Part shown: piece by piece, positions 53,103 through 64,000 of the stretch
Position numbering within the stretch: position 1 is the stretch's first letter
Layout of the letters: every line of letters starts with the position of its first letter
NCBI GenBank assembly: GCA_015698045.1
Contig: BLAL01000058.1
Location: 1,118,501 to 1,182,500, forward strand
Reading direction: 5' to 3'
DNA: 64,000 nucleotides
From: Rhizophagus clarus
Lineage: Eukaryota > Glomeromycota > Glomeromycetes > Glomerales > Glomeraceae
The notes under the pieces: generated by a model
What the model was told of the DNA's origin: nothing
What the model saw: only the letters and a program-made list of their open reading frames with translations
Database searches by the model: none
Translations under genes and position numbers: made by a program

Positions 53103-56100
53103 TTAAAACGAAATTTTTTTATTTAAAGGAATCACAGCCATATATTCTTTTGTTTTTCTCGTCCCAGTATCAAAATTACATTTAATGAATTTTCCTATTA
53201 TATGATGTATGGGTATAATACTGTCTCTTCTCATATCATAAAACTCATTTGTCCATAATTCCATATTACATGATTTTATGTCGTTATCTACTTGGCAATA
53301 ATATCTTGTACTATGATCTTGAACCGGTTTGTACCATTTGACTAATGCTAATGAATGGGTTAATGATCGTGAACTATTTAAATGAATAGTATGCTCAAAA
53401 TAAAATTGTACTTGACTGGGATAAACATCGATCGATCCATCATAATGTACAAATCGAGCTAATATATATGAGGATTTTTCGTGACGAGCAGCCTGAACAG
53501 AACCATATATGTCCGCCCCAATTCTTATTCTCCCATATTGTATAATTCTAGGGTTTACGACAGTACCGTTATTTGAACCTATTATAGAGTAGATGGAGAT
53601 GAAACAATAATCATTATACAAACTATTATAAAATTCTACCAGTAGGTCCAAAATTTGGTTTGGAAGGGTAGTTTCTTTGCGCGGTTTCATTAGCAACCCA
53701 GGAAAACATTCCGTTCCGTAAGCCGAATCTTCCTCAATAAGAGATAGACTTATAAAATTTTGATACTCATCGCTCGCAAAATCATCAAGTGCAGCCAAGC
53801 TGCCAACAGATTTTCTTGGTTCTATTATCTCCAAGGAGGAAAATAAGTGATCGTTGTCACAATTTGAGAGGAAGTATTGAAGGATTGTATTTTCGGACAT
53901 AATTCTTAGTAGTTCAGGTTCAATATTACATCTGCTATTATTATAAGAACCTACAATTTTTAAAAATAATTAATAACATTGCGATTTTCAAATCGGAAAA
54001 ATTAAATCACGTACCTAAAATTCCGTTCATCTGTTCAAAGCTATAACACCAGAATGAGGACAAAGGACCATAGTCTAATGCGCATTCACAGATATGGAGA
54101 CAGAGATGCAGATTAGGACTTATTTTTTCTTGACCATATTTTTGTTCAATTAATTTGTTCATCTCTATCAGTCTTGTAAACGCTTCATTTAACATATTTT
54201 TTTGTAGCTCTCAGTTTGTTAAGATCTTGCAAGCGCGCACGAAATATGCAAGAATTTTTCGGTCGATGTATCCAAGGAAACTCCATGTGATAGGTATTGC
54301 AAAAATTAACATGAAGGTTTTCCACATGTCCGCCGTGAAACTTGAGAATCCTTCACCGGTAGCTATTCTGACAGGGCGGCGTCCAAGGTCACTTGAGAAC
54401 TTTATCATGTCAGCTCTCTCTTGCATAATTTTGAGCTTTTCGTTATTTAATATACCTTTGCCTATCTAGAGTTTCATTACGATCCATTTCGCAACACCGA
54501 GAAAAAGGCAATGCATAGGATCAACCACGTAAAAGCGAACAGGATTAAAATAAAGCAAGCGGTATATCTCCGACCAGCGAACATGATGTTCAGAGACATG
54601 GGCTCTTCGTGCTTCTTCAGTTGCACATTGTTTCCACTCACTTGCTTTTTCTTTTATTTCATTAATATCTTGCTCAACAAACCAGTCGTCTAAATCTGCA
54701 AACCCCCCAAAATTTGGTTGATTGTTTATAAAATTTGCCGATTTGTAACATCGGTAGCATGCAATACGAGCTGAGATGAAACCACATAATTTCCGAGACG
54801 CAGGGACGTCGCTAGAACAGCCAATGATTGCACCACGGACAAATCGACCGTTGTTGTGTTCGTTTGTTTTTATAAAATAGCCATTCCACAAATGATTTAA
54901 CTGGTTAACGATCAGATACAAATAATTGTTAATTTCATGTTGGCTTGGTTCTTTCGGACCAGGCATTACTGCTAGTGTGAGAATATTGTGTGGCTTGAAG
55001 CGTTCATTACGCGGCAAATTACAAAAAATGGCATAAATCACACCAACAGAATATTGTGAATTTACGAATAGCTGGAACCAATCCATATTTAACATTAATC
55101 CGATATGAGTATCGGCAAATTCTTTTGTAAAAAACAGCACACCATCATCATCTGTAAAACTTTTCCAGACCCTACCATCATAGATATCGAATAAAGCTTC
55201 AGTTCCGTTTTTCCTTTCTGACCACTTCTGACATGACATTTCAAAATTTTTGCAATTAAAAAAAAGGGTCAATTGTTGCTTAATATTTATTAACGGGAAT
55301 GTCATTATTGGATGGAAAATGGGATTATTACTACTATTATTACTATCTATTTTCATTAATAGAGGGTTATTGCATTGTTGTCGAAATCGTTCTATTCTGT
55401 GATTTGGATAGTTTACAAAACTGCAAGTTGGTATTTCAGTATTGTCTAATAATTCTTTTATATCATACAATTTGTGACATCTGTCACAGGCTGCATATTT
55501 AATTATCGTTGTGGATATCCCCAACACCTTTTTAGCCATATATAAAGAGGAAGGAAAAGATGAAAATTTATTTTCATCTATTGTCAAAAGAAAAAATCTT
55601 AAGAACTTGAACAAAGAATCTATAGCTACATTGGAAAGTTTAAATCGTTGTTGATATTGTAATATCCACAAAATAGTCCAAGTATAATTATCATTAATGT
55701 TAATGTTAGGAAGAATTGGTTCGCCGTCATCGAAATCTGTTGATGCAAAATTGACTTCCTCATCGTCATCATCTTCATAATCATCGGAATAATTAGAATC
55801 GCTATCTTCAGTATCTCCATTTTTATTGTCATCATCTTCAGAATCCCCATCTTGATCATTCTCGTTTCTTATATTATCCAATAATAAATTTTCAAGAACA
55901 AGATCGGATATTTTTCCTTTCTTTATCGTTCGATGTTTTGCCGATTCATGTATAGGTGTCTTCTTTGTTAAAAAGAAATAGTTTCTTGTGAGTAATGGTT
56001 CAATATCTTCGGACAATGGTTCAATATCTTCGGACAATTGTTCAATATCTTCGGATAATTGTTCAGTTATATCAGGTGATGTATCATTTATCCCTTGTAT

Positions 56101-56319
56101 TGGGTCGCATTCCATTACATCTTCATCAACAGCATCAGATGATATAACATTTGAAGAACCTTCTTGATAATTGTTACCAAAATTATTATTCGCATTAGAT
56201 TTTAATTTATATTTTAACTCATGTTTCAGTTTAGTCCTTGGATCAACCAATTTACCGTTACATTCTTTACAGAAACAATGCACTTTGGTTCTGGTTCTTG
56301 TATCTAGAGATTCCGACAT
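53103..56319 (-). pseudogene. CACTA transposase, Tnp2 family, with two in-frame stops
   Basis: Exon 1 at 56319-54015 and exon 2 at 53950-53103, joined in phase (..MNGILG/SYNNSR), encode about 1,050 codons. It starts with a Cys-rich box (VHCFCKECNGKLVDPRTKLKH) and an acidic linker with ILPNININDNYTWTI. The Tnp2 core follows: GLMLNMDWFQLFVNSQYSVG, NLPRNERFKPHNIL, MPGPKEPSQHEINNYLYLIV, CSSDVPASRKLCGF, and VDPMHCLFLGVAKWIV. Exon 2 carries the C-terminal part typical after SFWCYSFEQMNGILG. Stops: TAG at 54466-54468 and TGA at 54211-54213; the frame is otherwise open. The family catalyses cut-and-paste with 3-bp target duplication. Apparently inactivated by point mutation only. Confidence 0.88.
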
Positions 56320-57996
56320 TTTTTTTTTTTTTTTTTTTTTTTTTTAAGGAATTGCAAATCAATCTAATTGGTTCGGCAATCCCAATTCTTGGTCCATTTT
56401 TGTCAAGGCACAGCTTGGTAATTAAGCTATTTTGATAATAACACATGACAATGATGTCAAGACCAATGTATTTTATCAAATACTAAAATATAATTTTATT
56501 TTTGCTAATTCTCTAATTAAATTTGGTATTAAGGGGTATAATTATACTAGTAAATTTTTTCAGATTCAATTAATCCGATTCTTGAAACATGTCAATCGAC
56601 TTACTAATAAATCTCATATATCATCACGAATTCGAAACATCCAAATAATTTAAGTAGAGATGTAGCAATTTCCTATTCACAGATCAAAATGCGAGAGTTA
56701 TAAAAAAAGTGTCTTAGTTGTTCGCAACTGCAACAACATCAAAATTTAACACTTGGCCTATTCTTTCGAATATATCAAAAATTAGGAAAAACTATATTTC
56801 ATTTTTTTTTATATATTTTCTTTCAAGTCGTCAATTTCTAGTACATCAGTATCATTTAAAGCTGTTAACGAGATATCAAATATTTATTATTTTATCTTTT
56901 ATTGAGTCGCTTACAATAATACGTTGAGTTATAGCATATATACGTTTATTCTAACAATCAGTCATGGTTAAAATTACTTGTTAATTAATAGAATTGTTTT
57001 AATAAATCTTTAATTCTTCTTTTGCCCTTGGCAGTTGGCACAGACGTACAGTTTGTTAATACCACGTGACTAGATAGTGCATAAATGTCACCCGATGTGA
57101 TTGGCAGGAGCTATAAAGTTTGTTTGCGTTTACCGCGTTTACCATGCACGTTCTACAAATCGGTGATTTCCAATTTATTTACGTTTACTATAAATTTGCT
57201 CGTGAGTATGGTACATTTGCATACGTTTACCACGCTTTCTTTCTTTTTTCTCCACATTTTAGTACGATGCAACAAATTTTCTTTGTTGCCTTTCGTTTTT
57301 TCGTTAATGGTTGACGATATTTTTCGCCTTATTTTTCGCCTTATTTTCGTCGGCTTAACAAAGTAAGCATATTTCTTTTCGCTAATTATATTTCCTGTCG
57401 GAAAAACCAGCTTCCGTAAGTATAACTTTATCAAGCTTCAAATGTGTTATTACTAATTTGGACATGTTATTTATGATAATGATATAATATTTAGTTTATT
57501 AATATATTTTAATTAATTCATTGATATACTTTATTGATATATTTTAATTAATTTATTGATATTTTTAATTATTAATTGTTTACTGATATATTTTAATTAA
57601 TTTATTGATATATTCTATTAATTGATAACGCTATAATATTTAGTTTATTGATATATTTTAATTAATTGATAGCGATATAATATCTAGTTTACTGATATAT
57701 TTAAATATTGATTGATTTATCTTAATTTAATTAATGTAGTTTACTGATTATTTTAAATAATACATTTTAATTAATTGAAAGCGATATAATATCAAGTTTA
57801 TTTAATTTATTGATTTATTTTAATTAATATTGATAGCGATATATTTTATTAAATGATAACGAGTCTTATTAATTTAATCTATCTTTTATTTTAATCAGAC
57901 GATAACGAAAATGGTTCAGAAGATGTAAGTAACAGTTATATATAGAGCCTTTGTTTCTTGTTTAATCTTTAAATTATCAAATTATCAAATATCATA
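56320..57996. other. Divergent promoter region between the two CACTA genes
   Basis: Starts with T24-26 (56321-56345) just upstream of the transposase ATG. 57470-57900 is an array of TATATTTTAATTAATT-type repeats. A possible small exon (57899-57924, between TTTTAATCAG and GTAAGT) reads DNENGSED and might belong to the second gene; its connection to the next exon is unclear. Other frames near 57085-57366 could be leader exons, without proof. Confidence 0.45.
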
Positions 57997-60046
57997 ATGA
58001 GAAAATTCAAACCTTTAAATTTAATTCCTATTTCTCGTGATGGCTCTCATCCTCATATTAGATCTCAACGAAATGAATCTAGTTCCCGTTCCCAATCTCA
58101 TCAATCTTGGCATCAAACTCATATTAATCGATCTCGTAATCGCTCAAAATCTCGCTCAACGACTCGTCAACCTCGATCTCGCCCATCTCGATCCAAATCT
58201 CGTTATTATCATTCCGAATCCCAACGATTGCGTTCCCATCGCTCTCACTCCCCTCATCGTTCCCAATGATCATGTTCCCATCGCTCTCGCTCCCCTCATC
58301 GTTCCCATCATTCTCAGTCTCATCAACGTCAATCTCGCTCCTCTCATCGTTCCCATCATTCTCGTTCTCATCAACATCGATCTCGATCTCGCTCTCATTC
58401 CCCTCATCGACATCAATCACGCTCTCAATCTCAACATAATTGAAACTATCAAAATGTCTCTAGAGGGAGATCAATTACAAAAAGTAATATTGTTTTATAT
58501 TAGTGCTAATTAAATTTCATTTTACTTATACTATACCAATTTAACGTTATTGTTATAGGATCTTTAACCGATCTATCTTTAACAATTCCTTCTACTTCAC
58601 CTCCAGTGAGCGGTAGTATTTCTTTCACGTTTCTTTACTTACTTGCACGTAAAATTTTTTATACTAAATGATTTATATTAAATACTGATTTATAATAGGT
58701 GCTAACAACAGAGAAGTCAGCGAATTAAGAAGCATGATTTCAAATCTTACCAAACGTGTGGAAGTGCTAACGGAAGAAAGAACGAGTGAAGGACCAAGAA
58801 ATAGAAGCCTATCCCCAGTTCTGTCCAGAGAGAATCGGCGTGCCCTTCCTCCAATAACTGATAAAAATTTCAAAAAAACCGTTCATGTAAATATATCTTT
58901 ATTTTATTAAATATTTCTCTTTTGTATTGATCGTTAAAAAATGAGTGTTATATTAAATAGGATGAGGTAATCCATATTACAAACAACCTCGATTCGTCGA
59001 TTCTTTTCGATACGTCAAAGATATTTAGTAAACAAAAAAAGTTGATAAATAAGAAGCTTCTACCAGCCGTTAAAGCAGCGATGCCTCCTTCATTAGAGGT
59101 ATACGATACAGAACTTTTAAAAGTAATAAAACAGCTACACAAATCACGGCGGGAGATTTGAAAATTAAAAAAGGAGGGTAAGATAGATGAACACAATAAA
59201 CGGCAACACATGACGTCGAGGAGAGATCAGGTGTGAAATTCATTATTTAAAATGACAATGTATATAATCTATTAATTATTTTAATTTACTCTTTAATAGA
59301 AAATGACAAGAAGACGCAAAGGTCTCCAACACATGATCTTCACGCAAGACAGCATTCTAGATGATTGTCGTCCTGAAAATATGACTAGGGAAGTATTTAT
59401 TAAAGATTGCGAAAAGGCAGTAAATACCGCAGAAGTCCATTCGGATGAATGGTCTACTGAAGACGAAGTTCTGGCAAATGAAGAGCGTAATGATAACATA
59501 AGATCAGGAAGGTTGATAAGTACAAATTCTGTAATTAAGATTCACAATAAGGAGTGGAGGTCTTCTAGAGTACGTAAAGTTGCGAAAGTTTAAAACATAG
59601 GCGTTTATGCTAATAAGTTATAAATTTATCATTAGGTTAAAAGAATCTTATTTCAAGCGGACGAGATCAGAGTAAGCATCGGAACTGGGTTAAGTCGCAA
59701 ACGTTACCGTCTAGACGATATCGATAAAAAAAGCAGACCAACACAAGACATGGCTAATTGATGGATATCATCAAGGTGGATTGAACCAGAATCTGATGAT
59801 GATGATGATGATGAGGATAACGACGGTGATAATAACGATGATGATAATAATGGTAATGATGATAATAACGATGATGACAATAATGGTAATGGTGATAATA
59901 ATGATGATGGCAATAATGGTAATGCTGATAAAAATGATGGAACTAATGAAGAACAAAACGATGATAATAATGGTAATTTAGAAGTAGATGAGCACCAAGG
60001 TCCCTTTTACTTAGAAGTACCGGTCGATATCAGAAGACATACATAA
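57997..60046 (+). pseudogene. Second CACTA gene: RS-rich, coiled-coil, acidic-tail protein with four in-frame TGA
   Basis: Exons 57997-58483, 58559-58612, 58699-58886, 58961-59230, 59300-59569 and 59636-60046 join in phase with GT/AG borders. The N-terminal exon is Ser/Arg/His-rich (RSRPSRSKSR, SHRSHSPHRS). A coiled-coil segment follows (ELRSMISNLTKRVEVLTEER), then basic regions (KMTRRRKGLQHMIFTQDS, EWRSSRVKRILFQADEIR). The C-terminus is a D/N/G repeat tail ending VDIRRHT. The frame contains TGA at 58267, 58441, 59159 and 59759 and no TAA or TAG. By position it corresponds to the TnpA-type accessory gene of CACTA elements, which binds subterminal repeats; this is inference. A competing open frame over the RS exon is a repeat artefact, because only the RS frame fits the splice phase. 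Confidence 0.7.
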
Positions 60047-60433
60047 TTTAGGTATTTGTTTCATCATTTAAAATCAACTGCTTGTATTTTGAGTGATTTA
60101 AATTCCGTTGTTTATAAATTAACTCTCTAATATCGTTTCTATCCTATTAATCTCTTTTTTAGAGCACTGGTTATTTTATAGCCATTTATAAGTAACATGA
60201 CGAGATAAATATGATTTTAATATATTTTATATAAACATTCTATACATAATAATAATATAATAATAAGAACAATATAGTAATATAATAATAATAATATGGA
60301 CAATATAATAATATAATAATAATAAATATATCATAAATTGCAGTATATATTATAAAATAATAGCATACATATTATATATCATACATATTAAATATTAAAT
60401 ATAAATCAATTATCGAAAATGGAAAAATAAAAT

Positions 60434-61078
60434 AAAACCGGACAATAATAGTAATTATGAATTACGAGAAAATCGATAATAGAAAGATCTGATATATAAA
60501 TCGGCATAAACTATTTTTGAAATGTTTATACCGAGCTAAAAAACCGGACAATAATAGTAATTATGAATTATGAGAAAATTGATAATAGAAAGATCTGATA
60601 TATAAATCGGCATAAACTATTTTTGAAATGTTTATACTGAATTAAACTTGGCAATCCGATTTTAGGAGATTTGGCATGATTATTTAAAAATCGGCGTTCT
60701 GATTTTGCGAGAATCGGCAATTATAATTTTAAAACGGTATTCCGATTTATGTTGATAAAAATAAAAGAATTTCCGATTGCCAACAATACGTGCCATAAAA
60801 TCGGCAGCAAAATGCCATAAATAGGACAAATATAGCTATAAACCGGCAGTCTTATTTTTAGCTATCGACATGTTTATTTTAAAATCGGAATGCTGATTTT
60901 CACAAAATCTGCCAAAATCGGCATTCCGATTTTTTGTTCATAAATAACGTATTTCCGATCACAAATAATTCGCGCCATAAAATCGGCTTTAAAAAGCCAC
61001 AAATCAGACAAATATATCCAAAAATTGGTTAAAAATCAGACTGCCGATTTTTGACGATTTTTTTTCATTCGACCTGTG
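60434..61078. repeat. Right subterminal repeat region of the CACTA element
   Basis: A 106-bp direct duplication (AAACCGGACAATAATAG... at about 60435 and 60541) is followed by many AAAATCGGC / GCCGATTT motifs up to 61050, mostly in the orientation opposite to the left end. Ends with the inverted repeat at 61056-61078. Confidence 0.8.
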
Positions 61079-61509
61079 TTAAATCCTATATTTGATATGA
61101 TATAATATTGATGAGGCGTGATCGCATATTATTTGTTACGGAGATGATGTTGTCGAGTCAGATCCGCCCATATGATTAGATCACTCATAACGTATTAAAT
61201 TGCTCTTTCAATTTTGGATTTCTCTTCAAAAAAAATTAACATTTTAAAGTCGTGAAAAAATATACCATCATTTTTACTCTTAATATGTTTGATACATCAA
61301 CGTACGAAATGACATTTAAGGGGAAGTGAAAAATAAAAAAATAAAATTTTATAACGGTGAAAAAATTCAATTTATTTCATAAAAAAATAACAAATTTTTT
61401 TTTTTTTAAAAAAAAATTACTCAGGTCTGATAATTTGATCTTCATTAATTTCTAATTAAATGTAAAATATACAATAAGTAATTTAATTTTTAATGAAATA
61501 AACTAACTG
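61079..61509. other. AT-rich spacer
   Basis: TTA duplication followed by AT-rich DNA with T/A runs; no gene. Confidence 0.5.
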
Positions 61510-61728
61510 TTATTTATTACCTTTTCTCTCTCCGTTAGTTTCGACAATATATTTTAAATCTGGTTTCAATTCTTTAATTACTCCATGCCTCGTAATTTGA
61601 GTATGAGAAGGATTTTGAGGATTTGAATAATATTGAATTTTCTCTAAATAGTAAAAAATTTTAATTTTTTTTTTAAAAAATAATGGTTAAATCAAATACT
61701 CACGGTTAACTTTATATTTATGAGCCAT
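61510..61728 (-). CDS. Small two-exon gene, 52 aa, unknown
   Basis: Exon 1 61728-61704 (MAHKYKVN then C) and exon 2 61643-61510 join in phase across a 60-bp intron with GTGAGT and TTTAG borders. Exon 2 reads QKIQYYSNPQNPSHTQITRH, then GVIKELKPDLKYIVETNG and a basic end GERKGNK. The terminal AAAAGGTAATAA could also be a splice donor, in which case the protein continues. No known family is recognised; the short, basic, Gln/Asn-containing sequence is protein-like. The exon-1 region is duplicated upstream. Confidence 0.45.
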
Positions 61729-61764
61729 TTTTATTTTTTATTTTTTTTAAAAATTCTAGAAGTG

Positions 61765-62500
61765 GGGTCGGATTACTGATCGTTTTTATACTAAAAAAGA
61801 GTAGCTTAGATCTAATCAAACTAGCTAATTTTCACATGAAAACTCATGAGGTGGAAAAAATGCAACAAGACACATATTTGTGAAACATGTAATTTTACTG
61901 GTCCATTTTTTTCTTAAAAAAATAATAAAGTTAAATCAAATACTCACGGTCAACGTTTTTATTCTAAAAAAGAGTGGCTTAGATCTAATCAAACTAGCTA
62001 ATTTCACATGAAATCCCATAAAATTCATTGACAGTATTGAGATGGAAAAAATGCAAGACACATATTTGTGAAACATGTAATTTACTGATCCATTTTTTTT
62101 CAAATACTCACGGTCAACTTTATATTTATGAGTCATTTTTATTTTATTTTTTTTTTTTAAAAACGTTTTTATACTAAAAAAAAGAGTGGCTTATATCAAA
62201 CCAAACTACCGTATATCACGGGTCATAGTACCCACTATGCATAGCACCTCCCCTCTTTCACCCGACAAAAAGTTCCATTTTCTATTGATTTTAAATTTAA
62301 TTTTTCCCAGATATTATGTAAAAATAATTTTCTGGTTACTATATAATCTTTTAAAAATTTGCATGGTAGTACAAGATCAACATTCAGGAATTTGCAAGAT
62401 ACCTTGATTATTATGGCCCGTGATATATGGTAGTTTAATTTTCACATGAAATCCCATAAAATTCATTGAGGTAGAAAAAATGCAACAAAGAAATATACGG
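61765..62500. repeat. Three degenerate direct repeats (~180 bp) carrying the first exon of the small gene
   Basis: GTTTTTATACTAAAAAAGAG, then TCTAATCAAACTAGCTAATT, TTCACATGAAA and ATGCAA..ACACATATTTGTG, starts near 61773, 61953 and 62164. The copy ending at 62136 includes an intact exon-1 look-alike (62136-62112, MTHKYKVD, with GTGAGT donor). The third copy is split by a MITE. Confidence 0.75.
62203..62436. mobile_element. MITE, 234 bp
   Basis: Inverted ends AAACTACCGTATATCACGGG (62203 on) and its near-complement ending at 62436 (one mismatch in the first 20 bp). It splits the third direct repeat. Target duplication not resolved. Non-coding interior. Confidence 0.75.
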
Positions 62501-64000
62501 TATTTGTAATACAAGTGTTAGCTTTTGTTTCCAATCAAAAGTAATATTTAATTTCATAATTATAAATTTCTTCTATTCTTATTTTATTTGAATTGTCAAT
62601 TGAATTGTAAAAGAATTGTAAAAAATTTTTTACAGTTTCTCTATTTGTGACTTAAATTTAGATTATTTACTCTACTTCTCACCATTAAGTAAACTTGTAG
62701 AACTAATAAAATTATATAAATTCCTCAAATTTTATATTTCTATAATATGTCAATAAGGAGTTTTGTAATGTATATGTTTATATTAAAATTATTTCTTTTA
62801 ATGTATATGTTTGTATTGAAATTGTTTTTTTTTAATGTATATATTTATATTATAATTGTTTTTTTTAATTGTAGGGTTCACCCCATATATAAATAATATA
62901 AGATTTATGGTAAAATCATTTATTATGATCACAATCATAGAATACAAAAATAAATTTTAATTTAAAAGTAAATAAATGATTGCTTTTACTATTTGTTAAA
63001 ATTTTAAATTATTTATTAGTCTTTCTAAAATAATATATATAAATGAAATGTTTTATATTAGTTTGTAACTGATAAATCTACCATATCTATATATAGTGTA
63101 GTAATTTTTACTAGTTTAATTAATTTTATTAAAATAATAGTTTAATATAATTTTTAAAAATATTTTTAATTGCTTAAATTTGCTTATTAACAAATATATT
63201 AAACAAAAAGTACATAGTTACACATGTTATTTAGAGAAATTATTCTCAAAGTATACAAAACAGTTATCTTAATATGATATCATTTATATTTGATCATGTG
63301 ATTTTATGTTGAAAAAGCATCTTAATTTAAGTATTCATATTTAAAGATCATTCTGGAACATTTCAAAATACAACAACTTATTTATGATAATATTTATTAA
63401 TATTTAAAATTATAATTGCATTATTATACCACAAGAAAATGGATGGTATTTTGAGAAGTAAATTCAATACTTCAAATACCCTTTAATTTGAAAAAATTAA
63501 CCCTTTAGGAATTCAATTCTGCTGATCTTACTATACTTTTTAGCATAATTGATTTAATTATATTATTATACCAAACATAATATGCCATAATAATTAAAAG
63601 TTAAAAATATAAAACTCAAAAAATTTCAAATTTCACAAATGATTTCAATTATTTAGAATTAAAACATTTTAAAATTGGTATATTATATTATATAATGAGA
63701 TAACAATCTAGTAAAAAGGAAGTATTAGCTATTTTTGGTGATAATTTGTGTAAATTAGTATTATTAAAATTCTCTGATTGAATAGTAATTTGTTTTTTAA
63801 ATCTTTTAATTACTTAATAAATTAAAAATTTTATTTTAAACATTATTATTATTTGACTCTGATAATTATTAATTCGTGATCCGCCTAAGAACTGCAAAAA
63901 GGTACTATATAAATTCAGTGCAAAAAACTTAAAACGTTATCTCGTATTATCTCGTGATTCAGTGATCGGATTTCGATGAACTTTAAGTTAATTTGTAGAA
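62501..64000. other. AT-rich DNA, nothing recognised
   Basis: No credible frame, no strong repeat. TGTATATGTTTATATTAAAATT-type words repeat two to three times near 62768-62860. Confidence 0.5.

Larger units (their letters stand above)
51282..61078. mobile_element. Full-length CACTA (CMC) DNA transposon, 9,797 bp
   Basis: A perfect 23-bp terminal inverted repeat begins CACAGGTCGAATG, then A8 and TC (51282-51304; complement at 61056-61078). It is flanked by the 3-bp duplication TTA (51279-51281, 61079-61081). Subterminal regions at both ends are loaded with GCCGATTTT / AAAATCGGC motifs. Two divergent genes lie inside: a Tnp2-type transposase (minus strand) and a second gene (plus strand). The 3-bp duplication, CAC-ending repeat, subterminal repeats and Tnp2 transposase together identify the CMC superfamily. 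Both genes carry in-frame stops, so the copy is predicted non-autonomous now. Confidence 0.92.

Noticed and set aside
58037-58513. 158-codon L/I/P-rich frame over the RS exon
   Set aside because: Open only because the codons are repetitive; its phase does not match the next exon while the RS frame does.
59704-59981. Frames of pure I/T/V or M/I over the D/N-coding repeat
   Set aside because: Alternative readings of the GATGATAATAAT repeat that encodes the acidic tail.
57997-60046. Nuclear TGA reassignment or selenocysteine recoding
   Set aside because: Intact genes in the window (BTB A and C) and most Maverick genes end normally, no SECIS-like element was identified, and a TAG also breaks the transposase. 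Decay is the simpler explanation.

Overview
The window looks like nuclear DNA of an arbuscular mycorrhizal fungus of the Rhizophagus type. The evidence is very AT-rich sequence, short GT..AG introns, a Sel1-repeat/protein-kinase gene, a tandem family of BTB-BACK-TLDc genes (both families are greatly expanded in Rhizophagus) and a very high load of DNA transposons. No rRNA, tRNA, CRISPR or bacterial operon structure was seen. The species call is inference from gene families, not from a search.

Layout. 1-2.7 kb: a foldback element and a five-exon gene with an acidic tail. 3.2-4.2 kb: AT-rich tandem repeats. 4.2-8.1 kb: a broken Sel1-repeat/kinase gene containing a recent 540-bp internal duplication and a 649-bp CACTA-like MITE. 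8.1-12 kb: no gene except one exon fragment, plus a small MITE. 12.0-17.8 kb: three minus-strand BTB-BACK-TLDc genes, the middle one frameshifted. 18-27.5 kb: gene-poor, with pogo-like and Tc1/mariner-like MITEs, an alpha-carbonic anhydrase pseudogene and a satellite of about 170 bp. 27.5-29 kb: a polypurine tract of about 1.1 kb.

The most interesting object is a 14.8-kb self-synthesising, Maverick/Polinton-like element at 30300-45068. It has near-identical terminal inverted repeats of about 914 bp and a 5-6 bp target duplication. It encodes a DDE integrase with a chromodomain, a B-family DNA polymerase, an SF3 helicase, an FtsK/A32-type packaging ATPase, a winged-helix protein, zinc-ribbon proteins and several unknowns. 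Where a Polinton would be expected to carry a double-jelly-roll capsid and an adenovirus-type protease, I recognise neither. Instead there is a three-gene block (coiled coil, Ty3-like Gag capsid, retropepsin-like protease) and no reverse transcriptase. A DNA-polymerase transposon with a retroelement-type capsid/protease module is the best candidate for an undescribed system here. It sits inside GGGATAT-type simple repeats that belong to an older element.

45.2-47.6 kb is empty apart from a minisatellite. 47.7-50.3 kb is a decayed multi-exon transposon-like gene. 50.6-51.1 kb is a C2H2 zinc-finger gene. 51282-61078 is a full-length 9.8-kb CACTA (CMC) transposon with a 23-bp perfect inverted repeat, a TTA target duplication, subterminal GCCGATTT repeats, a Tnp2-type transposase and a divergent second gene. 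Both genes carry in-frame stops, nearly all TGA. 61.5 kb has a small two-exon gene with a duplicated first exon. The last 1.5 kb is featureless AT-rich DNA.

Together the Maverick genes would supply excision or replication (polymerase, helicase), packaging (Gag, protease, ATPase) and reintegration (integrase). The CACTA genes would supply a transposase and a subterminal-repeat binder, but are predicted to be inactive.
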